NCBI GenBank assembly: GCA_022478985.1
Contig: JAKSZP010007909.1
Coordinates: 248,001-312,000 of the forward strand
DNA from: Massospora cicadina
Lineage: Eukaryota; Entomophthoromycota; Entomophthoromycetes; Entomophthorales; Entomophthoraceae
Length of the DNA stretch: 64,000 bases
Direction of reading: 5' to 3'
Under the pieces are notes generated by a model. The model saw nothing but the letters and a program-made list of their open reading frames with translations. It was not told the DNA's origin and made no database searches. Each line of letters begins with the position of its first letter. Within the stretch, counting starts at the first letter, position 1. Shown in pieces: positions 34,195 to 46,070 of this stretch. The position numbers and the translations under genes are program-made.

Positions 34195-35430
34195 GTTGAG
34201 TTGACAAAAGCCAATTTTAATCCACAATGTCTTATAAAACTGAGCTTCAGAAGTTCTGAACAAAGTTGCAGAAAGTCAATCATGATTTGGTTAGCTAAGC
34301 ATCTCAAGCTTATGTCAATAACTTGGAGGAGCGTGTAACTAAAGCGGAATAAATGCTTGAGTAAGTTGGAAATGTGATTTATGACCAGTGTGGAGAAATT
34401 GCTTCTTTTAGGCGGAAAGAGGGTAAACTTTTTGGAATTTGTATTCCAAAAAAAAATTGAAAATGAAGCAGAACAAGGATGCATTTGATGGATTCATGAG
34501 GTGATGGCAAAAATGATGAAACGTATCAAGGAGTTGAAAATCAGAAATGGGATTGTGCGCAATTTAAGTTAAATGAAGTTGACAAAAATATGCAAAACCC
34601 CAAGTGGGAAGACACCTCTACCCCAAAATATTTCTAAATTGTTCGCTGGTGTGTCAGAAGTGACTACCAAAGCCACTCCTATGGCTAATCAAGTCTTTAG
34701 GCAAGAATCTCTTGTGAGTGGAGCTACTAAAGAGTTTTTGAATAACCCAAAATTGCCGCCTTTTACTAGGATAATGCCCTGGCGTTTTCCATCTCTTTGA
34801 GATTACCATGTTTGGTGATGAAGACTATCAGAAAGCAGTGACCATAATGAAATGTCTTAACGTTGATTGCCAGAATAGTTGCTACCTCACCCCAATGGGG
34901 AAAACTGGTCGTACACTGAGGAAAAAGCAGTGATCATATTGGAATTTGGATTTCCTACTCAGATGGCAAATCATAAACAGGAATTTATGGGTATACAATT
35001 CTGCAAGGATGAGACCTTGCTAGTTTTGTTGATTGGTTTTACCAAGAATGCTAGATCTTAGCAGGAGTGAAAGTGCTTCTGACTTTGATGCACGCATAGC
35101 CATGCAGGTGGCACTTTGGCCCTAACATTAATTGCATCAGATTATGATGGCAGCACTAGTAATCCAGACAATGACCTCGCAGATGGTGGACTATCTGAAG
35201 ATGCTTGGAGCCATGTTAAAGCTCCCAATCGCATTTTTAAAGTGATCCAACAAAGGCTCAAAATATTTTCAGGTTATCCAAGCCTTATAAAAAGCCTGAG
35301 GATCAAATTGTGACAGGAAATAAACCCAAAAACTCAAAAATGGGTGAACAAATCGTCAATTTGCTGTTTCCAATGTGGGAAACTTAACCATGTAATGCCC
35401 AGTGTCAGAGCAAAAATCCAAAGGTTCAAG
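34195..35430 (+). pseudogene. gag: Gag of element E with CCHC zinc knuckle
   Basis: Decayed coding throughout: open pieces occur at 34573-34800, 34879-35061 and 35116-35313. Near 35362-35410 the sequence reads CCFQCGKLNHVM, then with a one-base shift Q-C-Q-S-K-N, giving a C-x2-C-x4-H-x4-C knuckle (RNA packaging). Charged Lys/Asp-rich stretches flank it. Confidence 0.65.
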
Positions 35431-35599
35431 TCAATCTCATTTAGACCAAGAAAACTGATTTAGAGTCTGGAAAAGGACTAGCAGTCTAGAAAAGTGATGT
35501 TTTAGTACTGCTGATAATTCTGTCCCACCTGACATAATTAATGATAATATTGATATCTCTGATCTATTTATGGATGATGATGTGCCTGCTCCTCTTTAT

Positions 35600-36200
35600 C
35601 AAGTGGTCAACATGGATGTCAACACAATAATTTTGCCAAAGTGTAGGGGATTAACCCCATAATTGTTAAGGAGGTTGCTCAACCCTACATGACTTAAGCG
35701 GAAAAAAAATCAGATCAGCTGAGAGCTCTGAAGACTTAGTCAAAACGAAGTTGAAGAGGCGAACATTACCTTACCTATAAGCGCAATCAAGGATTCATTC
35801 CCTGATTTATCCACTTAAAATTATTTACACTCTTTATTTGTCAATAATGCTGTTATCCATTCATTAGATAATTTAATACAGTACTAAGAGTTTACATATG
35901 CTAATATTCTAGTCAATAAGATAAGAGTACTAGCAATATTTTAATAGTAAAGCCAATCAGCATTGTTTCCATCTAAATTAGTGAAATGCATGAAGATCTC
36001 GCCAAATTTAAAGCATAAAAGGAGTATGGAATAGCAAGACCAGACATCACTATCTCATGTGGAGCCTATGATGCGCTTCCACTTTGGTTTGGATTGCTGG
36101 TAGTGTCAGCTCCTGCTATAGTACTTGCCAATCCAAATTATGATATATTTATTGGGATGGAGTTCCTTAGGAAGTAAGGGGTGTAATGTGACTTTGAAGA
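35600..36200 (+). pseudogene. pol: Aspartic protease of element E
   Basis: The C-terminal half is legible: 'AYDALPLWFGLLVVSAPAIV' (36065-36124) and 'NYDIFIGMEFLRK', matching the element G protease (AYSALPLWF, APVVILPNSNYNLLI). The active-site DTG region (about 35640) is decayed to a stop-containing reading. Confidence 0.6.
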
Positions 36201-36379
36201 AAACACCCTGACAATATTGAAGCAGACATTGCCTTTGGTGTACCAGCTCAAGGGAGAGACCTGCTGACAAGGAGGAATAATTTTGTCAACCTGATTTAGA
36301 ATGATGGTATTATACCCATTCACTATAAATTAATTGGACAAAAATGGAAATCAATGCCAGTGAAAATTATGGAGAATTG

Positions 36380-36620
36380 CGGAATCCCTTTAATGGTAAA
36401 TGCAATTGACACTATTTTTCTGGGAGCTCAAATTGTAGTTAACATCAGGTTAACAATTGAACTCCCAGAACAAATGTATGGGGTGCTTGTCAGTTCATAA
36501 AGAAAATTGAGGATTGACCCGTGGGTGGCGCCAGGGATCATTATTCCTGGTCACAGAGAAATATGAGTTCTATTAGCCAATTTTAAACAGAAACAGATGT
36601 AAATTAAAAAGAATCAGATC
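36380..36620 (+). pseudogene. dUTPase-like domain of element E
   Basis: Between protease and RT the frame reads A-I-D-T-I-F-L-G-A-Q, then LTIELPEQMYGVL (P-x2-x-Y-G of dUTPases), then 'WVAPGIIIPGHREI' and V-L-L-A-N, then IKKNQII. These follow dUTPase motifs in order (see element G, 58219-58545). The usual catalytic D and Y of the G-V-I-D-x-x-Y motif are replaced by I-I-P-G-H, so catalysis is unlikely. Stops interrupt it. Confidence 0.55.
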
Positions 36621-36839
36621 ATCGTTTCTACACCTGCTCCCAATGATGGAACTTAGTGCCTTTCATGATTTTAGTTTGTTATCCAAAAATGGGATTGCTA
36701 CCTGAAACTGCCAAAAGTGTCAACATATTAGTGGATTGTGAGCAGCTAGCCAATTTAATTAAGAATCAGGACGTTGTGATCCAATTATTTGAAAGATCAG
36801 GAGACATTTTCTTAGAACAATCATGATTTGGGATCACCA

Positions 36840-37760
36840 AAAAACATACTCCACAAAGTTGATAAAGGGGAGTACCCGCTGATAAGAATGAGACCTGTCC
36901 AAAGGTCAAGAGTTGCTGAAGCTGAGGTCAGCGATGAAATCAGCAAATTTTTGGAACTTGGGTTAATTGTTTCATCATCAAGCCCATAGTCTTGTCTAAT
37001 CCTCTTGTTGAAAAAACGATTGGATCAAAGAAAGTAGTGATTGATTATTGCCAGTTAAAATAAGATCACTAAGAAAGACTTCTAACCACTGCCCAAAATC
37101 AACAATGCACTTGATCGCCTGGGGAAAGCAAAATACTCTTTGGCTATGGATCTCAATTTTAAGCCATCTGAAAATCAATTTTCAAGAAGAAAATCATGAA
37201 AGATGTGAGATAATTACCACGCAAGTGGATATATCAGACAACCAGAATGCCCCAAGGTTTATGCAACGTGCCGGTGACTTTCCAGAGGGCTATGGATTTG
37301 ATACTCAGCAACTTGAAGTTATCCTTCATGCTAGGATATTTAGACAATATTAACATCTTTATCAGGACCTTCAAAGATCACTTGAAGCATCTGGAGGAAT
37401 AATCCAAGTGGTTGGCAATGGCGAATTTTAAAACTAAGCCACAAAAATGTCATTCCTTAAAAAAGGTTTGAATGATTAAGTTTGTCTTAAACTCTGATGG
37501 ATTACAGACGTAACCTATAAAGATAGAAGCTATCAAACGGATGTCAATCTCAAAAAGTGTTAGCGATATCTAAGTCTTTTTGGGGTGGTCAGTGTTGCAA
37601 TATTGGTATTACTGGACAGTAAGCTTTAAACAGTCATAGCAGATTAGCTGATATCCATCAAAAAGATTTAATAAGTTACAAATATTTTGTTCTTTAAAGT
37701 AAGGCTAAAGCGATTTCTTTCCAAAATGACTATTTGACAGAGCCTCCAATTATGAGGCAA
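36840..37760 (+). pseudogene. pol: Reverse transcriptase of element E
   Basis: Readings include 'HKVDKGEYPLIRMRPVQRS', 'EVSDEISKFLELGLIVSSSSP', VIDYCQLK and 'MPQGLCNVPVTFQRAMDLIL'. The catalytic box reads Y-L-D-N (37337-37348): the second Asp is Asn (GAC GAT to GAC AAT), which would abolish activity. A short RNase H-like tail (SFQNDYLTEPPI, 37718-37755) ends this part. Confidence 0.75.
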
Positions 37761-38905
37761 AACTAAACGAGTTCTGGCAAATGAATAATAGCTAAGACAA
37801 AAGGTTTAACCTGAATGTCATATTCTGGTGGTAGACTCAAAAATAAACCTTTGACAACCATCATATTGAGCTGAATATCCTTTCAATGCTCAAGCTAATA
37901 CCTTAACTCACACATCAAAGCCTATTGCAATTACTTTTTGGGCCAAATATCTCAACTTAAATTCAATCATGTACTTCATCAATAAGCTCAGGCTGAATAC
38001 GCTCGCACATTATGGATAATTATCTATGCATCAAATCTCAGCAATTGGTCCTTATTTGGAACACAATCAACTAACTAGTTACAAAATTGTACTTGACTGA
38101 CCCAAAGTTAACGTTTAAAAGTCTCATAGACCATCAGACAAAAAACATAAACAATTTATCACCCCTAGGGCAAAATTCATATGTTGATCCATGTAATTGG
38201 CATGATAGCACTTACACATGGACTGCCAAAAGGGAGTACCTAGTGCTATCAATAGAGAGGCCTGCCAACGTCCCAATTAGGGGTATGTCATCTACTTTAA
38301 TTGATGCAAGAATTTCACAGAAGGTGTATCTTATCAGATGTATGATAAAACTCAAATCAAGAACATCCTAGGATAATTTTACATGTTTTATCACAATTTT
38401 TGTCCCTGAAATCCTCCCAATTTTGAGATTATTTTGCCACCAATAAACCTAAGAATAGGTCTCAGTCATATCAGTTTAAGGGCCAAACTGAGGTGGTAAA
38501 GTATCTGTTTAAATTGCGTGCTTGAATATGGTCAGGAGATGCCCTAGAGGTATAAATACTGGCGCCTGGTCTAATGACTGATTATCAAATAAATATCTTA
38601 TAATAAAATATATTTATTTTATCCCTTTCCTGGTTTTCTCAGAGCCTTTTCTTTGGAGAAGTGTTAACAAGCTGAAAGCACAGCTTTTATAAGCCTGCCT
38701 CAGAAGAAGTTCCCAATTACGTTGGAAAAATTATGCCCAAAATTGACTAGAAGAGTCAGGGCTATTTTAATCTGCCTAGTGAGTTTCCAAATGGGTTGAT
38801 TACTCAAAGTCGCTAGAAATATTGAGGATCTATCTATTAAACTTTATCTTTATTAAGCATGCAAGATAATAATTATCAAGTGAGTGATCCTCGGAACTTC
38901 ACAAC
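37760..38905 (+). repeat. Foreign LTR-like segment inside element E
   Basis: The right end is an LTR end followed directly by a primer-binding-site-like TGGTGCTCACT (38906-38916). A TATA box TATAAATA lies at 38551-38558 with 'ctggcgcctgg' just after it. The left edge is not resolved; 37760-38050 may still be RNase H debris of E and 38087-38371 is a 94-codon open frame without a motif. No second copy of this LTR was found. Confidence 0.5.
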
Positions 38906-39810
38906 TGGTGCTCACTTAAAACCAGTGACACTCTTAAAAATGGTTTCCATAACCAATTTCTGGCAGGTTCAGCAAGATTAGAAAGTGGCAATGAGATTAA
39001 ACTAGAAACAAGGAAATCTTGGTTTATTTTAATACCAGCCGCCAAGGCTCTGAAGCGGGTACCTCCTACTCTCTGGATCCTATCACAGTGGGGGAGCTCA
39101 TGCTGATACAACCAGACTGATTAATCTTCTAAACTTATATATTCAAAGCTTAAAATATAATATTCCTTAGCTTGTAGAAGTGGGACTCAAGATCCTTAGT
39201 TGTTAGGTGCTGAGTTAAAACACCTTGAGAGGTCAACGTAACCAACTCCCAGCCTTTAACTAGATGAAAATTCCGCGGGAACTTGGGCAACAAGCAGCAA
39301 CAATGAAGGAATGGAAGGATTAAAGGGAAGTAAACCCGAGGGAGTCAATATAGAGGCCGCTGAACCACAATCATTGGACATGTCCCAGGAGAGGACCTCT
39401 GAGCTATAATGAGTGGTCATGCCTTAGAAGGAGAAGTTGTTGGTCTGCTGGGTTGGTGGGTTAACCTGCAAATTTGTAGGTAAAGGTTGCCGATGATTGT
39501 GCAAAGAAAGGGCCAGCAGTCTTTATACTGTTTGACCTGGCACACTAATGGAGTCACCTAGTATAGAGAATGAAAAATTCTCAACATTGACCAACAAACA
39601 ACTAAGATATGAGTAAAATGATAGACAAGAGGAGGAGGTCTTTAATTAGGAAGAAGAGAGTCAATACTAAGGGAGAGAGGAGTCAGCTGTGAAAGTCAGC
39701 AATTAATATATACCAAATAATTAAAGTAGTGTCATGGGTGCAATTGCTTCCTATATTTCTAAAAGTTCATTGTGATTAACTTAGGATTAATGATCTCCAT
39801 ATTGTTAATC
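38906..39810 (+). other. Primer site, leader and gag debris after the foreign LTR
   Basis: It opens with TGGTGCTCACT. At 39355-39430 two units of the 'CTGAACCA' hairpin repeat known from element A occur ('ggccgctgaaccacaatcattgg' and 'gacctctgagctat...'). The element represented here is therefore related to element A. Gag itself is not legible. Confidence 0.5.
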
Positions 39811-39819
39811 CATTTTTTA

Positions 39820-40480
39820 GTGGGTTCAGCCCTGTGAAACTCTTATTGCAGATATTACCTATATCACCAAATTTATAACAGTCAGATGCTATCGCCAATT
39901 CATCAAAGAGTTTTGTTGGAATTTCCAGACCTTTATTCCACCTACTCAATGATCCAAAAAGGAAATTATGTGGAACAATGTGGCACAGAAGTCATGTGTT
40001 AAGCTCCTAAACTATCTCATGAGTAGCTCAGTGTGAAATACATAAAATTATAATCAAAACCTATAATCCAAGCAGATGCCTCATTAACAGCAATTAAAAA
40101 CTGTTCTAAGTCAAGTGGATGACAACGGGAAGAATATCCACAAATATACATGAGCAAGACCCTGTTGCAAGATGAAAGAATCTATACCATGACAGAGAGA
40201 GAGTTCTTGGCAGTAATCTTTGCCTGTAAACAATTTTAAGTCTAGATATATAAAATTCACTTAAAATTTGTAACTGACCGCTCAACCCTGTTCTGGATTC
40301 ATAATCTGAAAAAACTAGAGGGCCAACTGGCACGCTGATCTTTAAAGCTGCAGGGACACAATTTCATAATCATTCACAGTACTAGAGTGGCACATCAGAA
40401 TGCCAATGTATAATCTTGATTTCCAGTTGTATATGTGATTTATCATCAGGCTGATGCGCTATTTTAGAGGTTGAACAAAG
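39820..40480 (+). pseudogene. pol: RT thumb and RNase H (second pol segment in element E)
   Basis: The frame reads 'RCYRQFIKEF' (RT connection, normally G-Y-Y-R-R-F-I), then IQADASLTAIKTVLSQVDD (40077 onward; RNase H with its first Asp), 'TMTEREFLAVIFACKQF' (catalytic Glu), 'VTDRSTLFWIHNLKKLEGQL' and a C-terminal 'HQNANV'. Because an RT connection already occurs at 37560-37755, this is a duplicated or foreign pol fragment. Confidence 0.65.
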
Positions 40481-40599
40481 GAAATATTGGGGATGAACCC
40501 CATGAAATTCAGAGTGCGCTATAAAAAGCAATAAAAATACAAAATTTAAAATGATAAGCTATACAAAACAATTGAGGTAAAATGGTTCTTTTTTTCATA

Positions 40600-41680
40600 A
40601 ACCTTCAAAGCATTTGGAAATAATTTGAGCTGCTCATAAGGTCGTGGGCCATGGTTGCTTAAAGAAGACAGTGGATCATATTTGCCATTACTATAACTTG
40701 AAATTGATCAATTATAAAGTTGTGGATTATCTATCCTGTTGTGTAAAGTTTCAACTTCATGAGCCGCACAAAAACGTTGTGGGTACCAGCTAGTATGCCC
40801 TGGTTTTTCATGGCAAAAGGTGTCAATATATATTATGGGACCATTGAGTGTCAGCACTGGAGGTATGAAGTACTTAATTGTTATTAGAGTCCATCTAACC
40901 TGATTGGTAAAGATGAAAGCCCTAAGTAGAGTGGATGAAATGAGTATGGCGAAGTTTTATACTGGACCAATTGATCTATCAGCATGGGAGCCCTCAAGTT
41001 ATCCTCAGTAGCAATTAGAACATTCTTACATATTACGTGTTTCACAGGCTAAACTGAACTAATGGGAATGCGAGGTGTTGTATCCATTCCCTATTGTTCA
41101 GAAACAAATGGACTGGTGAAAAGATTGAATGCAACTCTAGCCTCAACGTTACAAAAGTTGGTCGTGGGAAAACTTTTTCATGGGGAGCATATCTGAGTTC
41201 AGTCACATTTTCTTATAATATCAGTTACCATTTGACAACAGGAAAAACGCTTTTGAATTTTAATATGGGCGAAAAGCTACATTGCCGCCAATATTGTATT
41301 CCATTGTGGAGCCAGCTTGGGAAAAGTGCCAAACAATATCTATCCCAGATGACTAATGTCTTGATTGAACTACAATATTGAACATGTGAAACAACGATGA
41401 AGAGTAGACTCAACACAAATTAAGATGGATGACCATAACTGGCCTGCATTGAAAAAATATCATGTGGGTGATAGGGTAGCTTATTGCAATACCCATGGGT
41501 TCAGTAGGAAAAAAGTTGGACGCCTTATAGATGAAATCACACAAAAATATTGCCAAGTCAACGAATGATGTCTATAAAATCAAGAATATTGAAGATGGCC
41601 AAATTGTCAATAGAGTCACAAAAATGCTAGAACTATTGGATTTAGGGAAAATTAAAAATAGAAAAAAAGAGATGAAAAAA
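40600..41680 (+). pseudogene. pol: Integrase in element E
   Basis: Zinc-finger residues lie at 40630-40760 (AAHKVVGHGCL...H...C..C, ending 'CCVKFQLHEP'). The core is decayed at 40860-41090. From 41090 it reads a shifted 'ETNGLVKRLNATLASTL' with the catalytic Glu. A C-terminal part follows at 41430-41660. An open frame of 95 codons (41094-41381) is a shifted reading of this region. There is no chromodomain. Confidence 0.6.
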
Positions 41681-41814
41681 TAAAAAGATGCAAAAAAATG
41701 TATTAGAAAATCAATTTTTATGCATTGCGTGGTGATGCATTTGATAATATTTCTCTTACCAAATGTGGAGGAAATGGAAGTAATGACTGGAATGAGTCTT
41801 GATATTTGCAGGAT

Positions 41815-42110
41815 CAGGACGGGCTGAAACTAGATCCGCCAGAATAGTCTCTATTACAAGTTGTCAAGAGGATCAGCTTGGGTTGAAACTGGGTCCACGT
41901 GAGTAGTCCTGAGGCAACAGTGCAGGACTCAGCAAGGCCAGATGAGAAGATCTTGAGAACGATGAGGATTCATTGAAACACATCCTGGGGCTGGTACAGG
42001 TTGACTGAGGAGGTCACTGAAACCAGTCCTGGGGTTATTACAGGTTGAATGGCAAGACGCTATTAGGAACCTGTTCTGGGTTTGTAAATGTGTACCAGTT
42101 CATCTCTTGC
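41815..42110 (+). repeat. Degenerate tandem repeats in the 3' untranslated part of element E
   Basis: Units near 41815, 41875, 41965 and 42010 repeat patterns such as 'gatcagnnnggg.tgaaactaga/ggtcc', 'agtagtcct' and 'cctgggg.t.g/ttacaggttga'. They lie between the integrase and the polypurine tract and are non-coding as far as I can see. Confidence 0.55.
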
Positions 42111-42347
42111 CAAGTTTGCCTTACATTGGACTGGCGCGGTATGATGGCGTGGGAACTGCACTCAAGAAGAAGTGGCAGCAGGTGGCAATCAAGGACGAGA
42201 AGTCACGAAGATGAGCAGAGCATATGGGCGTTGAGGTGGACAGAGCCAAAATCTGCTTATGTCATAGAGATATAACAGCTAAACATGATCACATGTTTGG
42301 GCAGATTCCATCTCTGAGGGCTCTATATTACGTTGAAAAATCTGGCC

Positions 42348-42359
42348 AAGTGGGGAATA
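42348..42359 (+). promoter_or_regulatory. Polypurine tract of element E
   Basis: The purine-rich AAGTGGGGAATA directly precedes the 3' LTR start TGTTGG. Confidence 0.55.
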
Positions 42360-43257
42360 TGTTGGAATTTCAGTTGATTTCATTATCAACCCATTGACCA
42401 ATTAATTAATTTGGTGATTGGTGGTTAAAATCTGATATCTTGGCAATTTTTCATCTAAAGTGTTAGTTGTAATTAATGGAAATGATTCAGGATTAATCTG
42501 ATTAATATTTCCGACAAGGATCATCCTTGATAGTATTAAGCAATAATTCTATGAGGGATTAACATCATCAGTTAGATTATTATGAGGAATTGTTCAGAGC
42601 GAATGGTTGGAAAGTTGTTGGAAACTACTTAGACGTTCTAACGCTTTATGTCAAATGGTAGAATTGTCATTGCAATATGACCTGAATCAATTTTTATCAA
42701 GTTCCTGGCTCCAATAAATTGGGTGCCAAACACCAAGGATTACATTATTTAAGAAAATAAGGCAAATGTACTTGACAAGATTTTAGCCTAAAACTCAAGG
42801 GTCAAACCATGAGGGGAACAATTAATTGACCCCAGTGGACAGCGGAAAAACTGTGCGCTGACTATACTATAAAACCCCCAAAAATTCACTAATAAACGCA
42901 GTTCGAAGATTTGATTTTAACTTAGTTGTTTATACTTTGGTTTTATAGCTTACTCTTGGGATAAGAGTGTAAGGATAAGATATTTTTAGGTTGTTGTTAT
43001 CAGATCTCCGCTTGGCTCAAAGTGATAAGAATAGGGAAGTGTTCCCTACCAGTACAAATATATCTTCAAGAAGAAGCACCTGTCTAGCGTTGGACCCTTT
43101 ACTCAACTTTGCTTATATGCAAGCAACTTTAATAATAGTCTTCATAATATTGCCCAAGTTTATCAACTTAATCAATCAACGCAAGTGTTCAAGAATATGT
43201 GCAGTTAAGATCAGAAAGCAGAAGTGAGCTATCATCTAAGTGGCCCTGATTTTAACA
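42360..43257 (+). repeat. 3' LTR of element E
   Basis: It aligns with 33270-34171. The TATA box TATAAAA is at 42868-42874. It ends ...CCTGATTTTAACA. Confidence 0.9.
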
Positions 43258-43262
43258 AAAAC

Positions 43263-43560
43263 TACTGTAAGAAGAATGCCCATCTAGAGGATATGTATTT
43301 TAAGAAGATTCCCGCTATTGCTGAGCAGTGAAAAGGAAGGTCAGCTTAGGGTCAGGTACCTCTAAAGCCAACTGACTCAAAGTACCCAAAGGCAAAACTT
43401 TGCTAATTGCTCACCTCACTTGCAAAGTATGAACCTTATGACAGCTCTGAAGGGAGTCAAAAGAACACAGCTTATTATATTTATTATTCACCCATTAAGA
43501 TCGTTATTCCAAACCATTTTAATGCCAAAATACTGACAACGCCCAGGTTCACAAAGGCAC
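43263..43560 (+). pseudogene. gag: Gag zinc knuckle and C-terminus of element F
   Basis: Directly after element E the frame reads 'NYCKKNAHLEDMYFKKIPAI', a decayed zinc knuckle with the C-K-K-x-G/A-H-x4-C/Y pattern (second Cys to Tyr). Together with the Gag part ending at 33264 it shows that E inserted just upstream of the knuckle. Confidence 0.6.
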
Positions 43561-43739
43561 TTACATCAGTCAGGTTATCAGGTATCCCTGGATAATCAAT
43601 ATAGCCAGTAATGCTGATAAGTACCTTGCACTGTTAATATGACCCATCTTTAGCATCCACAGTCTCCCGAAGATCAAGAAGAAGTATCTAAGAATGCCTG
43701 AAAGCTAAATGCAACGTTTTGCCTTGAAGAGGACTTAGC

Positions 43740-44110
43740 CCTTCCACCAAAGTTTAGAGGAACCATTACCAAAGTGGAAGTATAAATTTAAAAGGTCTAA
43801 GTTGTGGCTATCTTAGATATTGGATAACTGCTCAATGTTGTGTCATCCTGACTCATCAAGAAGGTAAAGCTTACTCCTGATCTTAAATACACTCAATAGC
43901 ACAGTAATTTCTGTTTAACACCACGGCGATAGGTGCATATTCATTATTGCCAATCTAAGTTGCACGTATATTTTCTATGCTTATGCAGTTGCCCTAGAGA
44001 ACAGTCAATATGATATTCTCATATGGACGCAATTTATAATCAAATATGAAGGTTTTATCAACCTGAAAGAAGTATACTTATCACTCCTCAACTATAAGTT
44101 CCCTTTGTAC
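43740..44110 (+). pseudogene. pol: Aspartic protease of element F
   Basis: The frame reads VVAILDIG at 43801-43824 (the active-site Asp with DTG as DIG), followed by 'LLNVVSS' and 'LIKKVKLTPD', matching the element G reading 'PLNIFSTKLVAKLSLKPD'. Stops follow soon after. Confidence 0.6.
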
Positions 44111-44289
44111 TAGATAATAAAGTCTCCAGAAAGAAGGATTACTTTTGTCTGATCAAGTACCCTGTTTCTTCTTTACCGGTGCAATATACTACCTCTGGAA
44201 AAAACAAAAAAAGCTACCTGGCTCAGTAGATGCAGCAGAGGGCATAGTATTTTAGTCACTGAGGAGTTAAAAACTAAATCAGGAGAAAA

Positions 44290-44480
44290 TATAGTGGTTT
44301 CTACCAATATACCCTGAGTATACCTCTGAACTGCTTTCTACATATGTTAGTGTCAGTGGAGTTAAAAGGTTTGAACCTGTGGTTTTAACAGGAGTCCTTA
44401 ATCCAGCTTTTCAGCGGCCTATTGAGCTACTACTTGAGATTATAACTAACAAAGACATTCTAGTTATCAGGATTCTGGCC
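44290..44480 (+). pseudogene. dUTPase-like domain of element F
   Basis: An open stretch reads VKRFEPVVLTGVLNPAFQRP, then I-E-L-L-L-E-I and 'NKDILVIRILAQ'. It follows dUTPase motif 3 (G-V-I-D-x-x-Y-R-G-x-I-x-V-x-L), with N-P-A-F-Q-R-P in place of D-x-x-Y-R-G, and the following strand. It is the most canonical of the three copies around this motif but lacks the catalytic Asp and Tyr. Confidence 0.5.
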
Positions 44481-45309
44481 CAAAGTGGATATTTGAGCAA
44501 CATGGATGATGGAATTTGATCCCAAGTTAAAGCTTAGATTATAATTATTATCAAAGATAATCCCCAATTAACTTTACCTAAATCTCAATATTGGGGACTG
44601 ACCCAACCTGAAAAGGCAAATGAATATTGTTCAACTGACATGACCAGAGCGTTGCAGAATCCCTGAAGGAACGAATTAGGTTTAGATCTTGGCTTAGACA
44701 AGCTTGATAATTCCCCAAAAATACTAGCACTAAAATCCTTACTTATCACTATCTTTATTAATTTCTGTATAAGTAGTCTAAGCTAACATCTCCTGTTAAG
44801 CTAGAAATCTATCGCTAAGTAAATTCCTTATCTCCTTTCTTATACTACCCAACTTCTGCCTATTATGAATCCCCTCCAAATCTCACATTTAGCCTACTTA
44901 CACTATAAATAGTGTGAGGATTTCTCCTAGTAAAATAACTTTTGGCAGAATAATCATTTTAATAACTTACTTGGATACACCAACTTAGGGGTTTTTACCC
45001 TTTGTTGAAGGCTTTAATGTATTAAAGTACCATTTTAATATCCATCGCCCAACTCTTTGGGAACCCTGGTCTCTTTCTCATTGGACAGGTGTATTAACAT
45101 CACTGTGTTCCGACGCTAATCAAGAAACATCAAGAGATTGGGAAAAGTCAACTACCCCATTAATGATGTTTTCAGTGTACATTTTATTGGTGCTCACTTT
45201 GATTTTGGCCTACCCGCTGACAATATAATTTGTGCTACCCCCAAGTCCAAATATTTGATAAGTTAAATCAGGAGTAACTTGAGAAAGTATACCAGTTACT
45301 CAAAGATTA

Positions 45310-46070
45310 TCAGTATGTTTTCTCCTCGTCAGATGTCAACTTTGGTCACATGAAAGACTAGACACATAGTATCGAGTAGGAGTTTTGACCCTTTACTGAT
45401 TAAAACCATATAGGAAGTTTAAGGTAGATGAGCAATAGATGAAGACTGAGCTCAAACAATTATTGGACGCTGGCTTACTTGTGCCCTCCCAGAGTTTATG
45501 GGCATCCCCACTGTTACTTATAAAGAAGAAAAATGGTGGTCATAGAATAGTGATGGATTATAAGCTAAAAGCCTCATTAAGAAGGACAGCTATCTGATTC
45601 CAAGGATTGATGATGCTCTGGACCGTTTTTTGGCTCAAATTTCTTCTCTGCGATGAACCTTACCATTGGTTGTTGGATAATGGATCTATCATCAGAAGAC
45701 CAGGAAAATTATGCGTTAATATACATGAAAGGATTATTTTAACCTACACAGCTCCCTCAGGGATTATGCATGACCCCGGCCTCACTTCAAAAGGTAATGG
45801 ATCACATTATGCAAGATCATAAACTCAGCTGTGTGATCGTATACTTAGATGGCATAATGGTGTTTTCAAACTTTTGCTGACCATCTAGATCACCTCAAGT
45901 TAGTTTTCCAATAATTAAAAGGGAACCACATCAAAATAAAACCTGAAAAGTGTACTATTTTCAGCAGGACCTAGAATATGTAGGACATGTCATATCAAAG
46001 GAAGTAATTCAACCATTTTATGATAAGGCTGAAGTAATCTCTTTAAGATGCCTGAGCCAAAAAGCTTTTG
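45310..46070 (+). pseudogene. pol: Reverse transcriptase of element F
   Basis: Readings: 'MKTELKQLLDAGLLVPSQSLWASPLLLIKKKNG' style text at 45440-45540, R-I-V-M-D-Y, 'KKDSYLIPRIDDALDRF' (45578-45630) and, past frameshifts, a catalytic box Y-L-D-G (about 45840-45851), so the second Asp is lost. 'IKIKPEKCTIF' follows at about 45935. Confidence 0.75.

Larger units (their letters stand above)
33270..43257 (+). mobile_element. Element E: complete but rearranged Ty3/Gypsy element nested in F
   Basis: LTRs of 902 and 898 bp (33270-34171 and 42360-43257) are clearly similar. Inside are a primer-binding-site-like sequence, Gag with zinc knuckle, protease, a dUTPase-like domain and RT, then a rearranged segment with a foreign LTR end, then a second RT thumb, RNase H and integrase. 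The flanking 5-mers gcaac (33265-33269) and aaaac (43258-43262) match at three positions, a weak TSD. F's Gag reading continues across the insertion, which supports nesting. Confidence 0.88.
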
